From Marsupella aquatica (lineage: Eukaryota; Marchantiophyta), in NCBI GenBank assembly GCA_973895155.1, contig OZ316898.1:4154001-4218000 (forward strand): DNA of 64,000 nt. Reading direction: 5' to 3'. Positions 20,674 to 33,100 of the stretch are shown here, in pieces. The notes beneath the pieces were generated by a model. It ran no database searches. It was not told the origin of the DNA and saw only the letters and a program-made list of their open reading frames with translations. How positions within the stretch are numbered: the stretch's first letter is position 1; each line of letters begins with the position of its first letter. The position numbers and the translations under genes were made by a program.

Positions 20674-21677
20674 ATCAACTTCTCCATCAGCATTAGTCAC
20701 ATTGGCTGATGAAGATTCAACTGCCTTACCCTTACAATCCCTCTTAACGTGACCAACCTTGTGACACTTCCAGTAGACTACTGGCTTTCTCTCCTAGGAC
20801 TTCCCCCTTGAAGCAAATCTCGTCCTAGATTTACTTCGTCCCTTGCCATTCATGTGTTGCTTGGGACGCTTCTATGACCTTCCACGATTCACATTCAAGG
20901 CAGCACCACACGACGATGCTGTCTGAGCTTGACCTAGTTTCTTTTGTGCATCATCTGATAGCAAAGAGTTTACCACCTCATTGTATGAAATAGACTTCAG
21001 GTCTCTATACAAGAGAACTTGCTTCAAATCTTGATAAGATGGGGGTAATGAGCTGAGAAGAAGCAAGGCCTTGTCTTCTTCTTCAACGCCCTTACCAAGA
21101 TTAGACAAATCAACAACTAGGTTGTCGAATTCATCCAACTAATCCTGAAGCTTGTTCCCCTCTTTGAGCCCAAGGCTCAGATCAAGAGAGACTTCTTGTA
21201 CAATCGGTCTGATACATCCTCCCGATAATACTTCTCCCTTAGGGCTTTGAATAGAGATGCACAATCCATGTAGTCATCCAACTTCTTGATGATATGCGGC
21301 TTCAGATTAAGCATCACCGCATTCACTACAATCACTTGTTCCTGCCTCCACCTCTTAGTGGAATCTCCTCCTCATCATTGTACATCTCTCGTGTAGAGAG
21401 AAGATGATCTAGGCCCATAGCACAAAGAACTCCTTTCACTTGCTTCTCCTAGAGCAAGTAGTCCGTACGCCCATCATACTTTTCCACCTCAAACTTGACA
21501 CCTCCGAACCTAGATGTCATCTATTTTTCCTTCACAATCCCCTCTACTTGTTGCACCGGTGATCGTACTAGTGTCACGTGCGCTTCCTCTTGCTCCTCTC
21601 TCTCCACCTCAAACCACCATAGGTGATCCTCATGTTTCAATCTCCACGTCTTCAAAAATCTCCTCCAAATCACTCAT
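20674..21677 (-). pseudogene. gag: Ty1-copia gag (UBN2-type) with CCHC knuckle, degenerate
   Basis: Begins at ATG 21677 ('MSDLEE'). Downstream, 'VKFEVEKYDGRTDYLL' marks the gag start region, 'LLLLSSLPPSYQDL' the UBN2 core, and 'YWKCHKVGHVKRDC' the nucleocapsid knuckle, in which the first Cys of CX2CX4HX4C is Tyr. Stops are numerous: after 'TDYLL', before 'LDEFDNL', TAG after 'ALNVNRGRS', and TAG after 'RFASRGKS'. The TAG after 'NRGRS' is also present at the same codon in the plus-strand copy. Gag normally forms the virus-like particle in the cytoplasm; this copy cannot make full-length protein. Confidence 0.85.
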
Positions 21678-21799
21678 GTGAGAATGCAAGAAAAAATGAG
21701 GTTTTTCTCAACTTCTCCAAAAACTCAAAACTTATCACCGCCACCTAGCCCATGAGCCTAGCTTTCCAATGCTGAAATCTAGAATCAAAACCGAACTCT

Positions 21800-22690
21800 G
21801 ACGTGAAAGTTATTCACTTTTTGATCGGGGTGGGTAAAACTTGGAATTCTCCCCCGTTTTGACCACCTTGGGGAATAACCAAAATGTGAACTAGTACTCG
21901 ACGTCGGATATGCAATTCAATTTGTGCACCGCATTGCCAACTCCGATGGGTAGCAACTTGCCAAAGATGAACAAAAAAAGTTACCTTTCGGCGGACAGAA
22001 TCTTTGACGGACGGCCGAAAACACGCTCTTTGTTTTTCAGGAATTTTCCCGCACATAGCAGCACAGCTCACAGGGGGCCGTTCCCCCTGTCCAAGTGGTT
22101 AAATTGGAGGGCAGCAGGTCCCGGGATGCGGCAGCCAATGAGGAGGGAGGAAAAGAAATAAAATTAAGGCCTAAAGGGGGTTTAAAGCCCCTTTGTAAAA
22201 ACAGGCATATAGCAGGGGCGTATGGCGGGGCCAGGCGCATGATACGCGCAGAGAGGGCGTACTAGGGGGCGGCAGCAACCGTGAAGTGGCAAGGCTGGGC
22301 CGCGAGCCGGGAGGCGGGAGGCCGTGGCCGCAAAATGGGGACCGGCCAGAAGCCAAGTCCGGAGGGGGCGCGACGGCGTAGCGCGGGGGCAGCCGGAGGT
22401 CGCGGCCGGCCGGCCGTGGGGGGGTTTAGGCGCGCACGGTGGGAGGGCAGCAGCACCGATCGGCGCCGCGCTGCCAAGCCGGCTACGGGGTCGTGACGGG
22501 GAGGGGGGATGTTGTACGTAGGGAGGGTGGGTGCGCGTGTCGATAGATGGGAGGGCAGGGGGTGTGTGCACACACCCAAATCTGTGTATACACAAAAGCG
22601 GGGGGACCCCCCCAAAAACACAAAGGAAATAACCACCAAAGAAGCCGAATTGACACTCATCATCGGCAAGGGCCCAAAAGACTCTCCCCT

Positions 22691-22734
<44 letters not shown>

Positions 22735-22900
22735 GGCCTGTAAGAAATCTAAAATTGCTTGTGGAAATCAAACGAAAAGAGCTTGCACCTTGTAACATTC
22801 AGATTACGGTGAGGAATCAGAAGCTGATGTCGGTGAGTTGGAATGATTTGCGCACCCGCATTGTTTGCTGGTCAATCAGTGGCAAAAGTTCAGAACTCTT
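21800..22900. other. GC-rich segment in the copia leader with a GA microsatellite
   Basis: This DNA has no counterpart in the shorter leader of the plus-strand relative, whose leader matches both sides (about 21665-21800 and 22900-23250). It includes a very GC-rich part (22210-22560) with CCGGCCGGCC and G runs, and (GA)n at 22693-22733. Open frames here follow base composition. No domain recognised. Confidence 0.5.
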
Positions 22901-23265
22901 TCCTCCCGTGGGCAAAAACGTCAAACTGGCACTCAAAAGGATCACCTCTTCGTGATCCTCCGTTCAGCCCAAGCACTTCACGTCTCTCCCTCTGAGTCGA
23001 GCGCAACGACGAGAAACCCCACTCAGTCAAAACAAGACTCCATAGCCGGTCAGAAAAATCAGAATGCTTCTTTTGCTCGTTGCGACGCACTCGTTACACA
23101 CTCGGCAACAAACCATCTACCAAAATGATCAGCTCATCCCGATCTACAAGTGGAGCTACAGCATGCGACGCCTCATGCACCACAAGGCTCACACCGGTGA
23201 AAAAAAAGAACTCTGGTCCCTTCTTCGAAAAAACCGTCAGTTGCGGAACTCGACTACCTTAACAC

Positions 23266-24728
23266 TTAGCTCCGCCGTCGCTGACTCCGACACCGAGCTC
23301 CCTTATGGTCCAGGCCCGGATAGGCCATCCGGGGAGGACTTGGCATGGGGAGACTTGTGGGCAATGAGACGTGGCACTGGCGAGGCAAGGGGCCAAGCTG
23401 GGGACACAAACTAAGGACTTGGACTAGCCTATGGCTGGTCGGGTCAAGGGGAAATGGGCCGGGCTCATGGATGGCTGTCCGGACCGTCGGATGGGCTTTG
23501 AGTTCTGAGGGCTTGGAAGTGAGCTCCTCTCGGGCCCAAGGCCAATGGAGTTGACGCCATTGGCAATGGACGCTTGGGGCGCAAGTTGTGGCCCGAGCCG
23601 GGTTGGGCCGGTCGGGGGCCCCGAGCGGCGATCAGAACTGAGGGCCTAGGCATGAACACTGGGTTGGCCCGGTCGCAACGGGCTAAGGCACTCCGCTTAT
23701 GGATGCCTATCAAGAAAGTTATGGGCATTGCCAGTTGGTGGCGCGCCCATTAGGCGCGATGGGATCCAGGTTGGGGGCCAAATGTTTCGGGACCAAAGCT
23801 GGTCCGGGGGTGGCAGGTCTCCAAAAGCATATATGAGGGGAGTGGTGTCTCCCTGGGGGCTAAGGGCGAGCCGAAGTCGTGAGCCGCGACAGTCGCGACA
23901 CTAAAGGAAACCGCCAAACATAAATGGCGATATCTTCCCAACGGGAAGTCCGTTGGAGGACTTCTTAGGTGCGTTGGAAAGCTCTTGAGGAGGGCGTAGA
24001 GCTCAGATGGGTTTGGGGGTTCCATGGGTTCTCGTGGTTTGCGGGTGTTAGCTCGCCCGTTTACCAAATCCTGTCGAATAGCAGCCAAGCCGCGTTCAGC
24101 CTCCCATGGGAGCTTGCGTTGGGGAGGCAAGGCCAAGTAGGTATGGAGGCTGAGTCCCAAGGGCACTCGGTCCCTAGACCATCAGTGGGGCAAACCGGGA
24201 GTCGGTGTTAGAGTCGGGGCCGTTCTGGTCCCGACGTGTTGAGACAAGCTTGGGACAAGCTGTAGGACAAGCTACGCTATTTGGGCCATGAGCATGTCCT
24301 GAGGTCAGGGCGGTCAGTTGGTGATGGATAGGTACGAGGGGGAACCCGGGCCACGCCCAAGGAAGGAGCTGTCCTGGATGGACAGTGGGCGTGGGTTCTG
24401 GTTCCGGCTTATGGCATCGGGAGGACCTATCGCTGACCTATTTACCAACGTCTATTGAGCTTGAGTTAGGATGCTAGACTTGGCGAGTTCTAGATCCTGA
24501 AGGGTTACTTACCGAGGTACGTGGTGGCTTGTGCAGACAGTGAGGACCGTTGAGTAGCGGTCGTGTAGGAGAGCAAGTGCGGCTTCGTATGGGAGGGGCC
24601 ACTGGAGGTGCAAGGGGCACTAGGGTGCTTGCTCGAGGTATTTCGTGGAGCGTTCGGGCACCAGGGGCACTTAGGCGTGAGTGCTGGGATTGGTGAGGGC
24701 ACTGGGTGGCTAGGTCCACCACTCCGTC
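23266..24728. other. Candidate nested insertion of about 1.46 kb in the copia leader
   Basis: Leader sequence similar to the plus-strand copy stops near 23260 and resumes near 24735. The break is bracketed by TAACAC at 23260-23265 and 24729-24734, a possible 6-bp target duplication. The inside is GC-rich, without a coding domain, and contains 'ttgggacaagctgtaggacaagct' phrases near 24250. A solo LTR of another family is possible. Confidence 0.45.
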
Positions 24729-24968
24729 TAACACGAATGTTTCCAACTTTCTTCACAAAATCCAGAACGACGAAAACTTAGATCTCTCCGCACCACAAAC
24801 TCTGTTTAGAAATTTTTCACACCGTTGGAAAGCCCTTGCCCCGACCTATCCGTTGAGCCCATAAACTCCAAGTTCCACGAGACGAAAGTCCGAGAAATCC
24901 ACCGACACTCAGCGCTGGAAAAAACCATCACGAAAATCCCATCACGAACAATTTCACCTCCTAGGCAT

Positions 24969-24980
24969 GCTCTGATACCA
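24969..24980 (-). other. Primer binding site (initiator Met tRNA)
   Basis: GCTCTGATACCA on the plus strand, i.e. TGGTATCAGAGC on the element strand, two bases inside the 5' LTR. Complementary to the 3' end of plant initiator methionine tRNA, as usual for copia elements. Confidence 0.9.
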
Positions 24981-24982
24981 AT

Positions 24983-25305
24983 TGTTGAGCATAGATGACA
25001 CTCGCAACCGTAAACACATGACACATCCAACGCACAAGTAGTCAAAACAAGAGATACGTGGTTCACCTACTCGAGGCTACATACACGGGAACACACAAGA
25101 GCCCCCGGCTAAACCAAGTCTCCACAGTGTAAGCTCTCCTCATCTCTCAAGTGACTCCGTAACAATGAACCTAAATTTCACTTATCCAAGCAAACACCGC
25201 TTGGTATATAGTGTGCATCCTAGTTAACCTAATCACATCTTCGATTATAGTTAGTCTAAATACAATTACATATCGTAACCCTAGACCTTGAGTAAATACC
25301 CAACA
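24983..25305 (-). repeat. Complete 5' LTR of the minus-strand copia element
   Basis: 323 bp, TG...CA ends (TGTTGGGTATTTAC to ATGCTCAACA on the element strand). Related to the LTR at 61702-62118, which is longer because of an internal minisatellite. Confidence 0.88.
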
Positions 25306-25310
25306 TTTTA

Positions 25311-25600
25311 CACATGGTGGGCTCAACCCTACACATGGTGGGCTCAACCCTACTCGACTAACCTTGCTGAGTCACTTTTAAAACTAGGCGGCCTCGCTCA
25401 ACCCTACTCAACTAACCTTGCTGAGTCACTTTTAAAACTAGGCGGCACTAGGCGACCTCCCTCAGAAGGATTATATGCATCCAACCAACGAGGAGTACTG
25501 ATGGGGTTGTTACACTTACACGCTAAAACAGATCAACAAAGCGATCAACAAAGCTGAGGATCAACAAAGCGATCAACAAAGCTGAGGATCAACAAAGGTG
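25311..25600. repeat. Direct repeats right of the copia element
   Basis: Units of 'gggctcaaccctac' and 'caaccttgctgagtcacttttaaaactaggcggc' are repeated two to three times between 25312 and 25460. A second array around 'gatcaacaaagc' (28-bp unit) lies at about 25527-25597. Confidence 0.75.
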
Positions 25601-27466
25601 TGTCGAAGGTGGGCAATCAGGACCTTGAGTACCTCTTTCGTTTCTGCCATTGCTCCAATCCGTATAAATTACGTTGCCCCTTCGTAGTCTCGGCTCAATT
25701 CAATAGAGGATCGGTGGGTTCGGTGTTGTAACGGGCACAGTCACCTCAATCCGTGGATCGATGACTACAATAGAAGTGGTCCAGATCAGATTAACTTCAA
25801 CGCTTGTGTCCAATCCAGAACAAAAAAATGTAGAAATGGCCCGAGAGGTCTTCAGATTGTAAGCGCTAGTGTACAGCGTCATCAAGCTCAACAAGCGCGT
25901 CTAGAGAGTTCGAAATTCAATGCTGTCAGTTGTACAATCTTAGAACGAGAGATTGTGGAAGTCCGTCGAGATCGAAGCTCAATCTACAGATTGTAATCGC
26001 TGTGACTTATATACTACATCTGGTAAGCTCTGAAGTACAGTATACAGGATGCGAGGCCACAATGCTCTGATACTGTGTATGATCAATACAAGGTCACAAC
26101 GCTTCCACGAGACCCTCTCGTTCAGATTGAAACCGTTGGCAATATGGTTATGGAGTACTAATGTATTAAAAGCGCACAACATAACTGTCCTCGACCAGAG
26201 AGGTTCGATTAATCGATGAGAGAGAGACCCTTTTGTGTTGTCTCGTTTACGTGCGTTTGAGTCGACGAAGAGGATTGAAGTCAGGAAGAAGAATCTGTCC
26301 TGGACCGACCGGAGCTTCAATGCGAAGAGAGAGCGAGGTCAGGGGGAGAGGGGAACTCATGCTCGTCTGTTGGCTTAGCGTTTAATGCTCGAGTCCTTGC
26401 CCTGGTGCTGCTGTCTCCTGCACCGAGATCGAAACGGAAGAACAATAAAGGCGGACGACAACATTGCAGTACCGCCTTGCTTCTTGTCACCACGCCAACA
26501 ACAAACTACTCGAAGTGCTCGCGCTCTCTCACTGAAGCAGAGCAGCGGCAGCAGAACTGTCCGGGTGTCTGGTCTCTCTCGTTCACCGTATCGCTTCGTT
26601 CCATCACAGTAGTTTCGATCGAAACACAATCAACCAATCGCTCAGACAATGACAACAACACTCCATACCGGCTATGGCACCCTCTCACCCCACCCGCGCG
26701 CTAACTTCGGGACGGAAAGTCGTTGCGTAGACAGACAGACAGAAAGACAGACAAACAGACATCGGTCTCTCGATTCTGCTCAGTACAGCAGTACCGCGTC
26801 GACTACTGTACAATCTTAGTGCCTGGAACTGGTCCTGATCAAGAACTTAAGTTACTGCTGAAGTGCAGCTACATGTGTGAATGCTTCCATCGACGCCACT
26901 GTACCGATTCAGTATTTCCTACAGGAATACCTGATTTGGAGATGGCAGAGCAAGGTATCATTCTGCACAGTACGCAGAAGATGTGTTTCTCCAGCAAAGC
27001 TACAGTAGAGTGATGTGGGTGGCAGGGGCATGCCCACCGGGTCAATGTCATCTACTCAACAGTACCGGAAACCTCGGTACAATCCGTAGCTTGAACGAAT
27101 CCCTGCGCTTGTGCTGGTCGATCTGTCGACGACCGATCAAAGCAGCAGTGGTACAATAGTAGAGAAGAAGATTAAAAAGCGATTTCGGTATTTTCGCTGC
27201 TGCCTGGTCTGTCGAAAACTTTAGAAGCTTTCGGTGCAGTTAGTTATAGAACAGAGGGATGGGATGGTGTACTGTTCAGATAGCTAGTAGTACTTCACTG
27301 GGAGGGTACCCGTGCGACAACAGTGAGGAGCAGTGACTACAGTAGTTGATGCAGTACGCTGATGAGATGCTCCACCACCGTCTGAGGGGATCTGAATCGA
27401 GTCAGACCGAAGGCTGGCATGCCCCAATGGACGGGCATGTCTCGAGTGAGGATTGTAACTGCCCTC

Positions 27467-27513
<47 letters not shown>

Positions 27514-28234
27514 CGTCGAAGCCTGGGCAACATTGCGCTGATGTTGCAGTTGCTGCTGTGAAGCTTCTGATGATGCATTAAGCCAAAAGTGAGGAACTGA
27601 CTGTGTCAATGTGTCATACAATGTGCTCTGTTCTGCTCCATCAAGCTACCTGCATGTCCTGGAACAGTACATACTGCAGCTTAAATAAGTGAAACAGTGT
27701 GTTCGAGCCAGAAAACTTTACGAAGGCCCATGCCATCTTTGATTAATTTGCGGACTTCACGCCTATGTAACTGTTGACGGCTGCAGAACCACGCTCCGTG
27801 CCGCGCCATCTCTCTTCCGGCCTCCAGAGATAGTATGAGAATTGATAGAGTCCCGAAGAAAGCTCAATCCTCGGATCTGAATCCTCAAGCCGAAGATCCA
27901 GGCCCGCTACGTCAAAATGCACTGTGCAGGCGTAAAACTACAGAAGCTATCACAGAAATCGGATGCACCACACTAAATAATTTGATGAGGCAGTTCTCTC
28001 TTACGAGCAGAAAAGAACCACAGAACTCAGATGTGACTGGAATGCCCGGAAGCTGATACGATCGATGCCTGCTGGGGTGGGACTTTGAATACATGACATC
28101 AATAACTTTCTATGGAGCTCTGAAGAGAAGCCAAGAATGACCCTAGAACTATATTGCACGAGATACTGCACATTCAACTTACTGTAGAGGAGAGAAACTG
28201 CTCACGAGTCGATACGTGTATCGTCAGTGCTCAC
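25601..28234. other. No recognised gene; possible 3' end of a minus-strand gene
   Basis: About 2.6 kb without a transposon signature. It includes (GA)n at 27471-27509 and short open frames whose content I cannot assign. Because phase-consistent minus-strand exons end just to the right (28235), the 3' exons of that gene may lie here, but I could not define them. Confidence 0.35.
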
Positions 28235-30191
28235 CACTTCAGTGACGTCCAGTATGATGCGGACGCTCTCGTAGAAGGTTACGGCATCTAGATCGACGAC
28301 GGTAACTGCACATCAAAATATGACATATACATTGTACGACATCTCTGTATACCGTGATAATCCTAGTTTTTTCCTTTCAATCAATGAATGCATGACATAT
28401 ACATTGTACGACATCTCTGCATACGGTGATAATCTTAGTTTTTTCCTTTCAATCAATGAATACAACCACATTTTGATGTGTGATTACCAGCAGGGATCGA
28501 CGACAGCGCCGGACTGGCATTTCTGGATTTGGAGCACTGGGGCTCAAGTACCGTAATGCATTTGTGAACTCGATAACCGGGAAAACCGGTGCTTAGGACC
28601 AGTACCGTCATGCGTCTATTAATTACGTCCTCCGAATCTGACGGTCATGGTCGGATACTTATTAACACTATGTGAAAATCTCGTCCACAAGATCTGATTT
28701 AGTACTTGGTCTACTTAATCAGTGTATTTTGAGAAAGGTACTTTAAGTGAAGTTACCTGACCCAACTTCGAAATCAATGCCGCTCTCAGGATATCGAAAG
28801 AGTGATCCAATTGGTGACCTCATTAGTACTGAGTGACTCAATCCGTCTGGCCTGGAATTGCTCGTGACGGGAGCCATGACCGTAAGTATGATTGTGTTGG
28901 ATGCGCCAGGTTGAAAGCCGGCAGGAAGAGGGCTCTCTAGCCTGTGTCCCGGGAAGCTTTCAGCGCACCATGCAGGTCTGTTCACAGACTTGAATCGGTG
29001 ATAAACGTCATGGGCCAACTGAAACTTGCCCACGCAGAGACATTTCGTCTTGTTTTTAATCTTCATGTATTACTTCATAAAAACCAGAGACATAGTTCAA
29101 ACTTGTCCATCCGCGCAATCTCTCTCTCTCTCTCTCGACTAGTAACTGTCTCCAAGTCTGTTTGGACATGAGATACCGACTAGTAACTGTCTCCAAGTCT
29201 GTTTGGACATGAGAGCTTCGGAGTGGAGGTGGAGGTGGGTTTTCATTCCATCCTAGGTCCGCAGCTAAGTTCCGGGCTTGTCCATTTCGATTTTTGCTAA
29301 TCATGATTAGATGAAATCTCGACTTGAGTTTCTTGTCCCTTTCAGACTGTTGGCAGGCCTCGACGTATCATTCAGATTATGGGTCTCTTATTGTTAGACC
29401 GAGACAATTTCGTCTCTCCTTGGTGATCGAGACGATATTTGTGGCAGGTCCATCAGCCTTGTTCAGGGTTGCTACAATTTTGTTCGTTAGAATTGGTCCT
29501 TTCTAATGTTGACTAAACTGCAACCTAAACTTGTCAGTCCATCCGCGCAATCTTCCGCTCTCTCGCGGGGTATCCACTAAAAACCTGTCTCCAAATGTAT
29601 TTGTTTCAGAGGTGGAGGTCAGGTGAGTTTAAGATCCATCCTCCGTTCGCAGCTAAGTTCCAGGTTTGTCAATTTGGATTTTGCTGATCATGACTAGATG
29701 AGATCTCGAATTGAGTTTCCTGTCCCTTTCAGGCTGTTTGCAGGCCTCAACGTATTATGATTATGATTCTCTAATCGTGAGACCCTCGATAACTTCTTCT
29801 CCTTGGTGATGGAGACGAGAATTGTGGCAGGACAGCCTTCGTCAGTGTTGCTAGCAATTTGTTCATTTTCTCCTAAACAGCTCTCGAAGAGGGTGCGAAC
29901 AAATGAATGCCTTTGTACCTTTTCCGAGAAACAAGGCAAGATTTTCGTTGCTCCATTCAAATATAGTGTACTGTCTCACACCTACATAGACTCAAATACT
30001 TCTTCAAAAGGTCTTGGTGATGCACAATGGAGAGAGCATAGATTCCTTTCTTGTAGGAAACGTACCTGTTCTGGAGCTCTCCACCCGCACCGAAAGAGCG
30101 CACATGGCTTGACTTTGCCTCTCCTCCCAACGGTAGTCAGCAATCTCCTCCATACCATATAGCGGATTAATTTGAGCTTGGCGTCCAGTGC
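28235..30191 (-). CDS. Unidentified spliced gene, several minus-strand exons
   Basis: Four exon-like blocks have GT/AG borders. 30066-30191 encodes 'TGRQAQINPLYGMEEIADY...'. 28757-29018 encodes 'CAESFPGHRLESPLPAGFQPG...FEVGS'. 28488 up to about 28552 encodes 'HKCITVLEPQCSKSRNASP'. 28235-28305 encodes 'TVVDLDAVTFYESVRII'. Phases agree across the last three (1, then 1, then 0). The link from the first block to the second is not resolved; exons in the duplicated region 29.1-29.9 kb may come between. I do not recognise the family. The mixed polar and beta-type composition and paired cysteines suggest an extracellular or luminal protein. It may be part of the same gene as 34999-35563. Confidence 0.4.
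28320..28463. repeat. Tandem duplication of about 71 bp
   Basis: Two copies starting 'atgacatatacattgtacg' at 28320 and 28392, nearly identical through 'ttttttcctttcaatcaatg'. They lie within a probable intron of the minus-strand gene. Confidence 0.88.
29103..29880. repeat. Diverged tandem duplication of about 400 bp, with an inner 40-bp duplication
   Basis: Copy A (about 29103-29510) and copy B (about 29530-29880) share in order 'gtccatccgcgcaatct', 'gtctccaa', 'cgcagctaagttcc', 'gagtttc.tgtccctttcag', 'gcaggcctc' and 'ctccttggtgat.gagacga'. Copy A also holds two 40-bp copies of 'ctagtaactgtctccaagtc...ggacatgag' and a (TC)n run. On the minus strand both copies contain an exon-like frame starting after an AACAG acceptor ('ERDKKLKSRFHL' and 'ERDRKLNSRSHL'). 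Confidence 0.75.
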
Positions 30192-33100
30192 CTGCAATTT
30201 CAGCACTCTCTCCGGCTTATGAGAGGAAACCTAGTCGATCGAAGAGAATGACGATAGCCAGAAGCCATGGACGAGGAGAAAACAGTAGAGCCGATTGGGA
30301 TTATAGTTCAAATCTTGGGCAAAAAACCACCAAGAGCCCAACCATAGCTTCGCAACTTTAGCAAATGAAAGTACAGATCTGTTCGCCAGTCTGTCGATCG
30401 TTAGTAGTTCTCTTTTTGAATGAGGTTTTGGAGAGATCGAGGGGGGACATAATGGATTGTCTGCTTTTTTCTTTTCGCTATGGCAGACATTATTTTATGG
30501 AAATGAGATCGACCAGTATTTAATTGTAATGTTAGTGAGATTGTTAGGGGAGAAAATGCCTATCACACCAAAACTGGTTGATCGGTTGATGTCTGTGGGC
30601 GAAAGTAACTCGACACGAGTGTCTGCAGCTCCAGACAACGATCTCGCGCATCATCACATTGCTGAGTTGTCAAAGTAGTACGATTGGTTTATTGAATCAT
30701 TACATCGCAGAATTAGGTAGCTACTGAAAGATATTGTGAACCATGCTGATGCACTTGATGGAGTTTCGTGTAATCTTTCAAGACAAAAGAAAAACATATT
30801 GTGAATCTCCATTCTGAATCATAACAAGTGCAGTCTGTAGATTCAACCATGATGGGCCAGTCGGAGGCAGTCAAAATGATTATGAACAGAGGTCCTCAAT
30901 GATATCTTATCTAGCAAAAGTTGCAGTCAATCATGGGGCAAATATGTAGATTGTGGGGATGGAACGTCAAAGAAGAAAGTCAGAGGACTCCTTTCGAAGT
31001 TGAGAGGCACAGTAAATATGTGACAGTAAACATTTTGAGTGAACTCGTTCTATCTTCAGGTTCTGTCTGCATGCTGCTAAATCACTGTAGGAACTCAAAA
31101 CTGTTGTTTCCACCGGCCAGCCAGTTAGAGGCAACATTATTTTTTTCCCCTGACAATCTTCTGACTGCTGCCTTACAGGCGTACGACATTGCAATTATGG
31201 TCTTGCCTACACAACAGACACACTTGACAAATGTCTTCCACACAAGTTTCGCTGCGCCGATCAAGCTCCTTCTGCGAATTCGATCGGCAGGAGTTGCAGA
31301 CGGGCCAGTAGTGCAGGAGCCCTGTTGGCGAATGAAGGTCTAATGGTTCAGTTGACCGTGAACATGCCGAGACTGGGATAGGCTTCCAATCAATGCGAAT
31401 TATTGCAAAGAGCGATGGAGAATGAAATGAGAGCATTTATAAATGAGAGCATACGTCTGGACTGCGACTCCTCTAGCCCGCTCTGACATAGAGAATGGAT
31501 GATAGATGAGTAAGTTACTCGATGGGAGGTCCTTGTAACATTGTGACAATCACAGCGAAAAATTGGTGGACGGATAGCCGCAGGATACCGAATTAGAATG
31601 CAAGTGATACTTACAACAGCAGTAGCTGGCGAGTGGAGAATGAAGGGACCCATTCTTGCTTCTGTAGTGCATCTGGACCCAAATAATATATAACATGTTT
31701 ATCCGACAGTACTGTTACCAGACTCACAAGGCAAAGCTGGACCTACCTTGATAAGAGTGATCACTCTGCCGAAAATGGAGGTTGCTATTTTTGGCATTGA
31801 AAGAGAGCTTCCATTCCATGTAGAAATGGTGTTGTTTCTTTCATTCCAGGAAGAGGGACACAATCAGAAACTGAAATGTCTGTAATGAGCACTGTCGTTT
31901 TTCTTCCAAATGGTCGAGATAGATTGCTGAGTGGCCAAAACGTTGCTTACGGTGCGGTGGCTACGACATGAACTTTCGGAGTAAAGGATAAGCGAAATAT
32001 TCCAAAATTTGGTAGAAACTTTCTGTGTATGATGATCGTGTCCGAACGAAATATGGAGAAGGACATCATACTGTAAAAGGGACTGCCATAACGCCGCGGA
32101 AGCTTTGATGAAAGCTACTCTGGTGGTCATTGGGAGTTACGGTAGCTGTAGCTACAGAAGTAGCCTGCTTAGCTTACAGGGAGCCTGGGTATCCATTCCG
32201 CAACAGACCTATGGCAACAGTAGACATGCTGATTGAATTCGTATTCAATTTAGTAGAGCCAGGTTGGATTATTGATTGCAGTGAAGTAGAACTGCCAGTA
32301 CTACTTGAGAGTAGAATCACGGTCAGATGAGATCGTTGAGCGGAGGTTCCTGACAGTGTTCACGATTCTCGATCATTCTTTATTAAATACCAAAGGACGA
32401 AATGTGGAGACTCGACAGAACTTAAATACCATTGAACCATACAACTGTAGCTAGTTGTTCCTTGAGACTGTCGATAGCGAGGAAGGTGTCTTTCAAGATC
32501 TCTTTAATCCAGCTAGAGCAGGGAGAAATTTCACTACAGTAGCTAGCTAGACAATCTCAATTTCTTGGTCCAACCCACAACAGTAATAAAAACCTGAGAA
32601 AACTCTAACCGATTGCCAAATTATGAGCAGGATTGCACTGTTTTATTCGTCTTCCAAATCCAAATATAGACTTGAACCCAGGAGAGTTTTGGTTCAAGCA
32701 ACTATGTTTACTTGAATGTTTAGAAGTGCCTGCTCTCCGCAGAGAGCCGTTTTATTGGATAGAACCCCAATCACGTATATGTAAATGCTACCACAAGTTC
32801 AATTTTGCGGACCTCGGATTGATCATGGACGGATTTGAGGTTTACTCCAAACTTAGTCTCCCGCCCCGTCTAGCTACTTCGTTGACCTGCTGGCCCAGTG
32901 ACTGTCTTACTTGAGACGGTAAGAAGAGTCTAGAGTACTATCTACAGACCAGCCGACCAGGCCCAGTTGATGAATGACGGACTCCGCATGAAAATGTCCA
33001 CTTCAACTCACTCTTTCAGTTCCTCAATCCAGTCAATCTCAGTAATCTGGAGAATTGCCTTTAGAAGCTAGCCAGCAACACACACTAGACTGTACCTAGC

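Larger units (their letters stand above)
20589..25305 (-). mobile_element. Ty1-copia retrotransposon, minus strand, internally deleted
   Basis: Both ends carry the LTR terminus TGTTGAGC... and the outer bases are flanked by TTTTA on each side, so this is one insertion. The 5' LTR is complete at 24983-25305 (323 bp, TGTTGGG...CTCAACA on the minus strand). The 3' LTR is only an 85-bp terminal piece (20589-20673) joined directly to the end of gag. The protease-integrase-RT-RNase H region and most of the 3' LTR are missing. The leader between primer site and gag is about 3.3 kb, against about 0.75 kb in the plus-strand relative at 62.1 kb, because extra DNA is inserted. The element can move only with help from others, and its gag is also broken. 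Confidence 0.88.

Noticed and set aside
22509-22955. Open frame through (GA)n giving a run of RERE residues
   Set aside because: Microsatellite and GC-rich composition effect. No domain.
23064-23280. Frame with 'MRRLMHHKAHTGEKKE', resembling a C2H2 finger linker (HTGEK)
   Set aside because: The DNA is copia leader sequence, matching the plus-strand leader in complement, and no C..C or H..H pattern accompanies it.
24969-24980. tRNA gene suggested by the tRNA-complementary sequence
   Set aside because: Only the 12-base primer site is present, in the correct place next to an LTR. No cloverleaf can be drawn.
30921-31343. 140-codon plus-strand frame
   Set aside because: No recognised motif and no splice or promoter support. 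Neighbouring exon signals are on the other strand.
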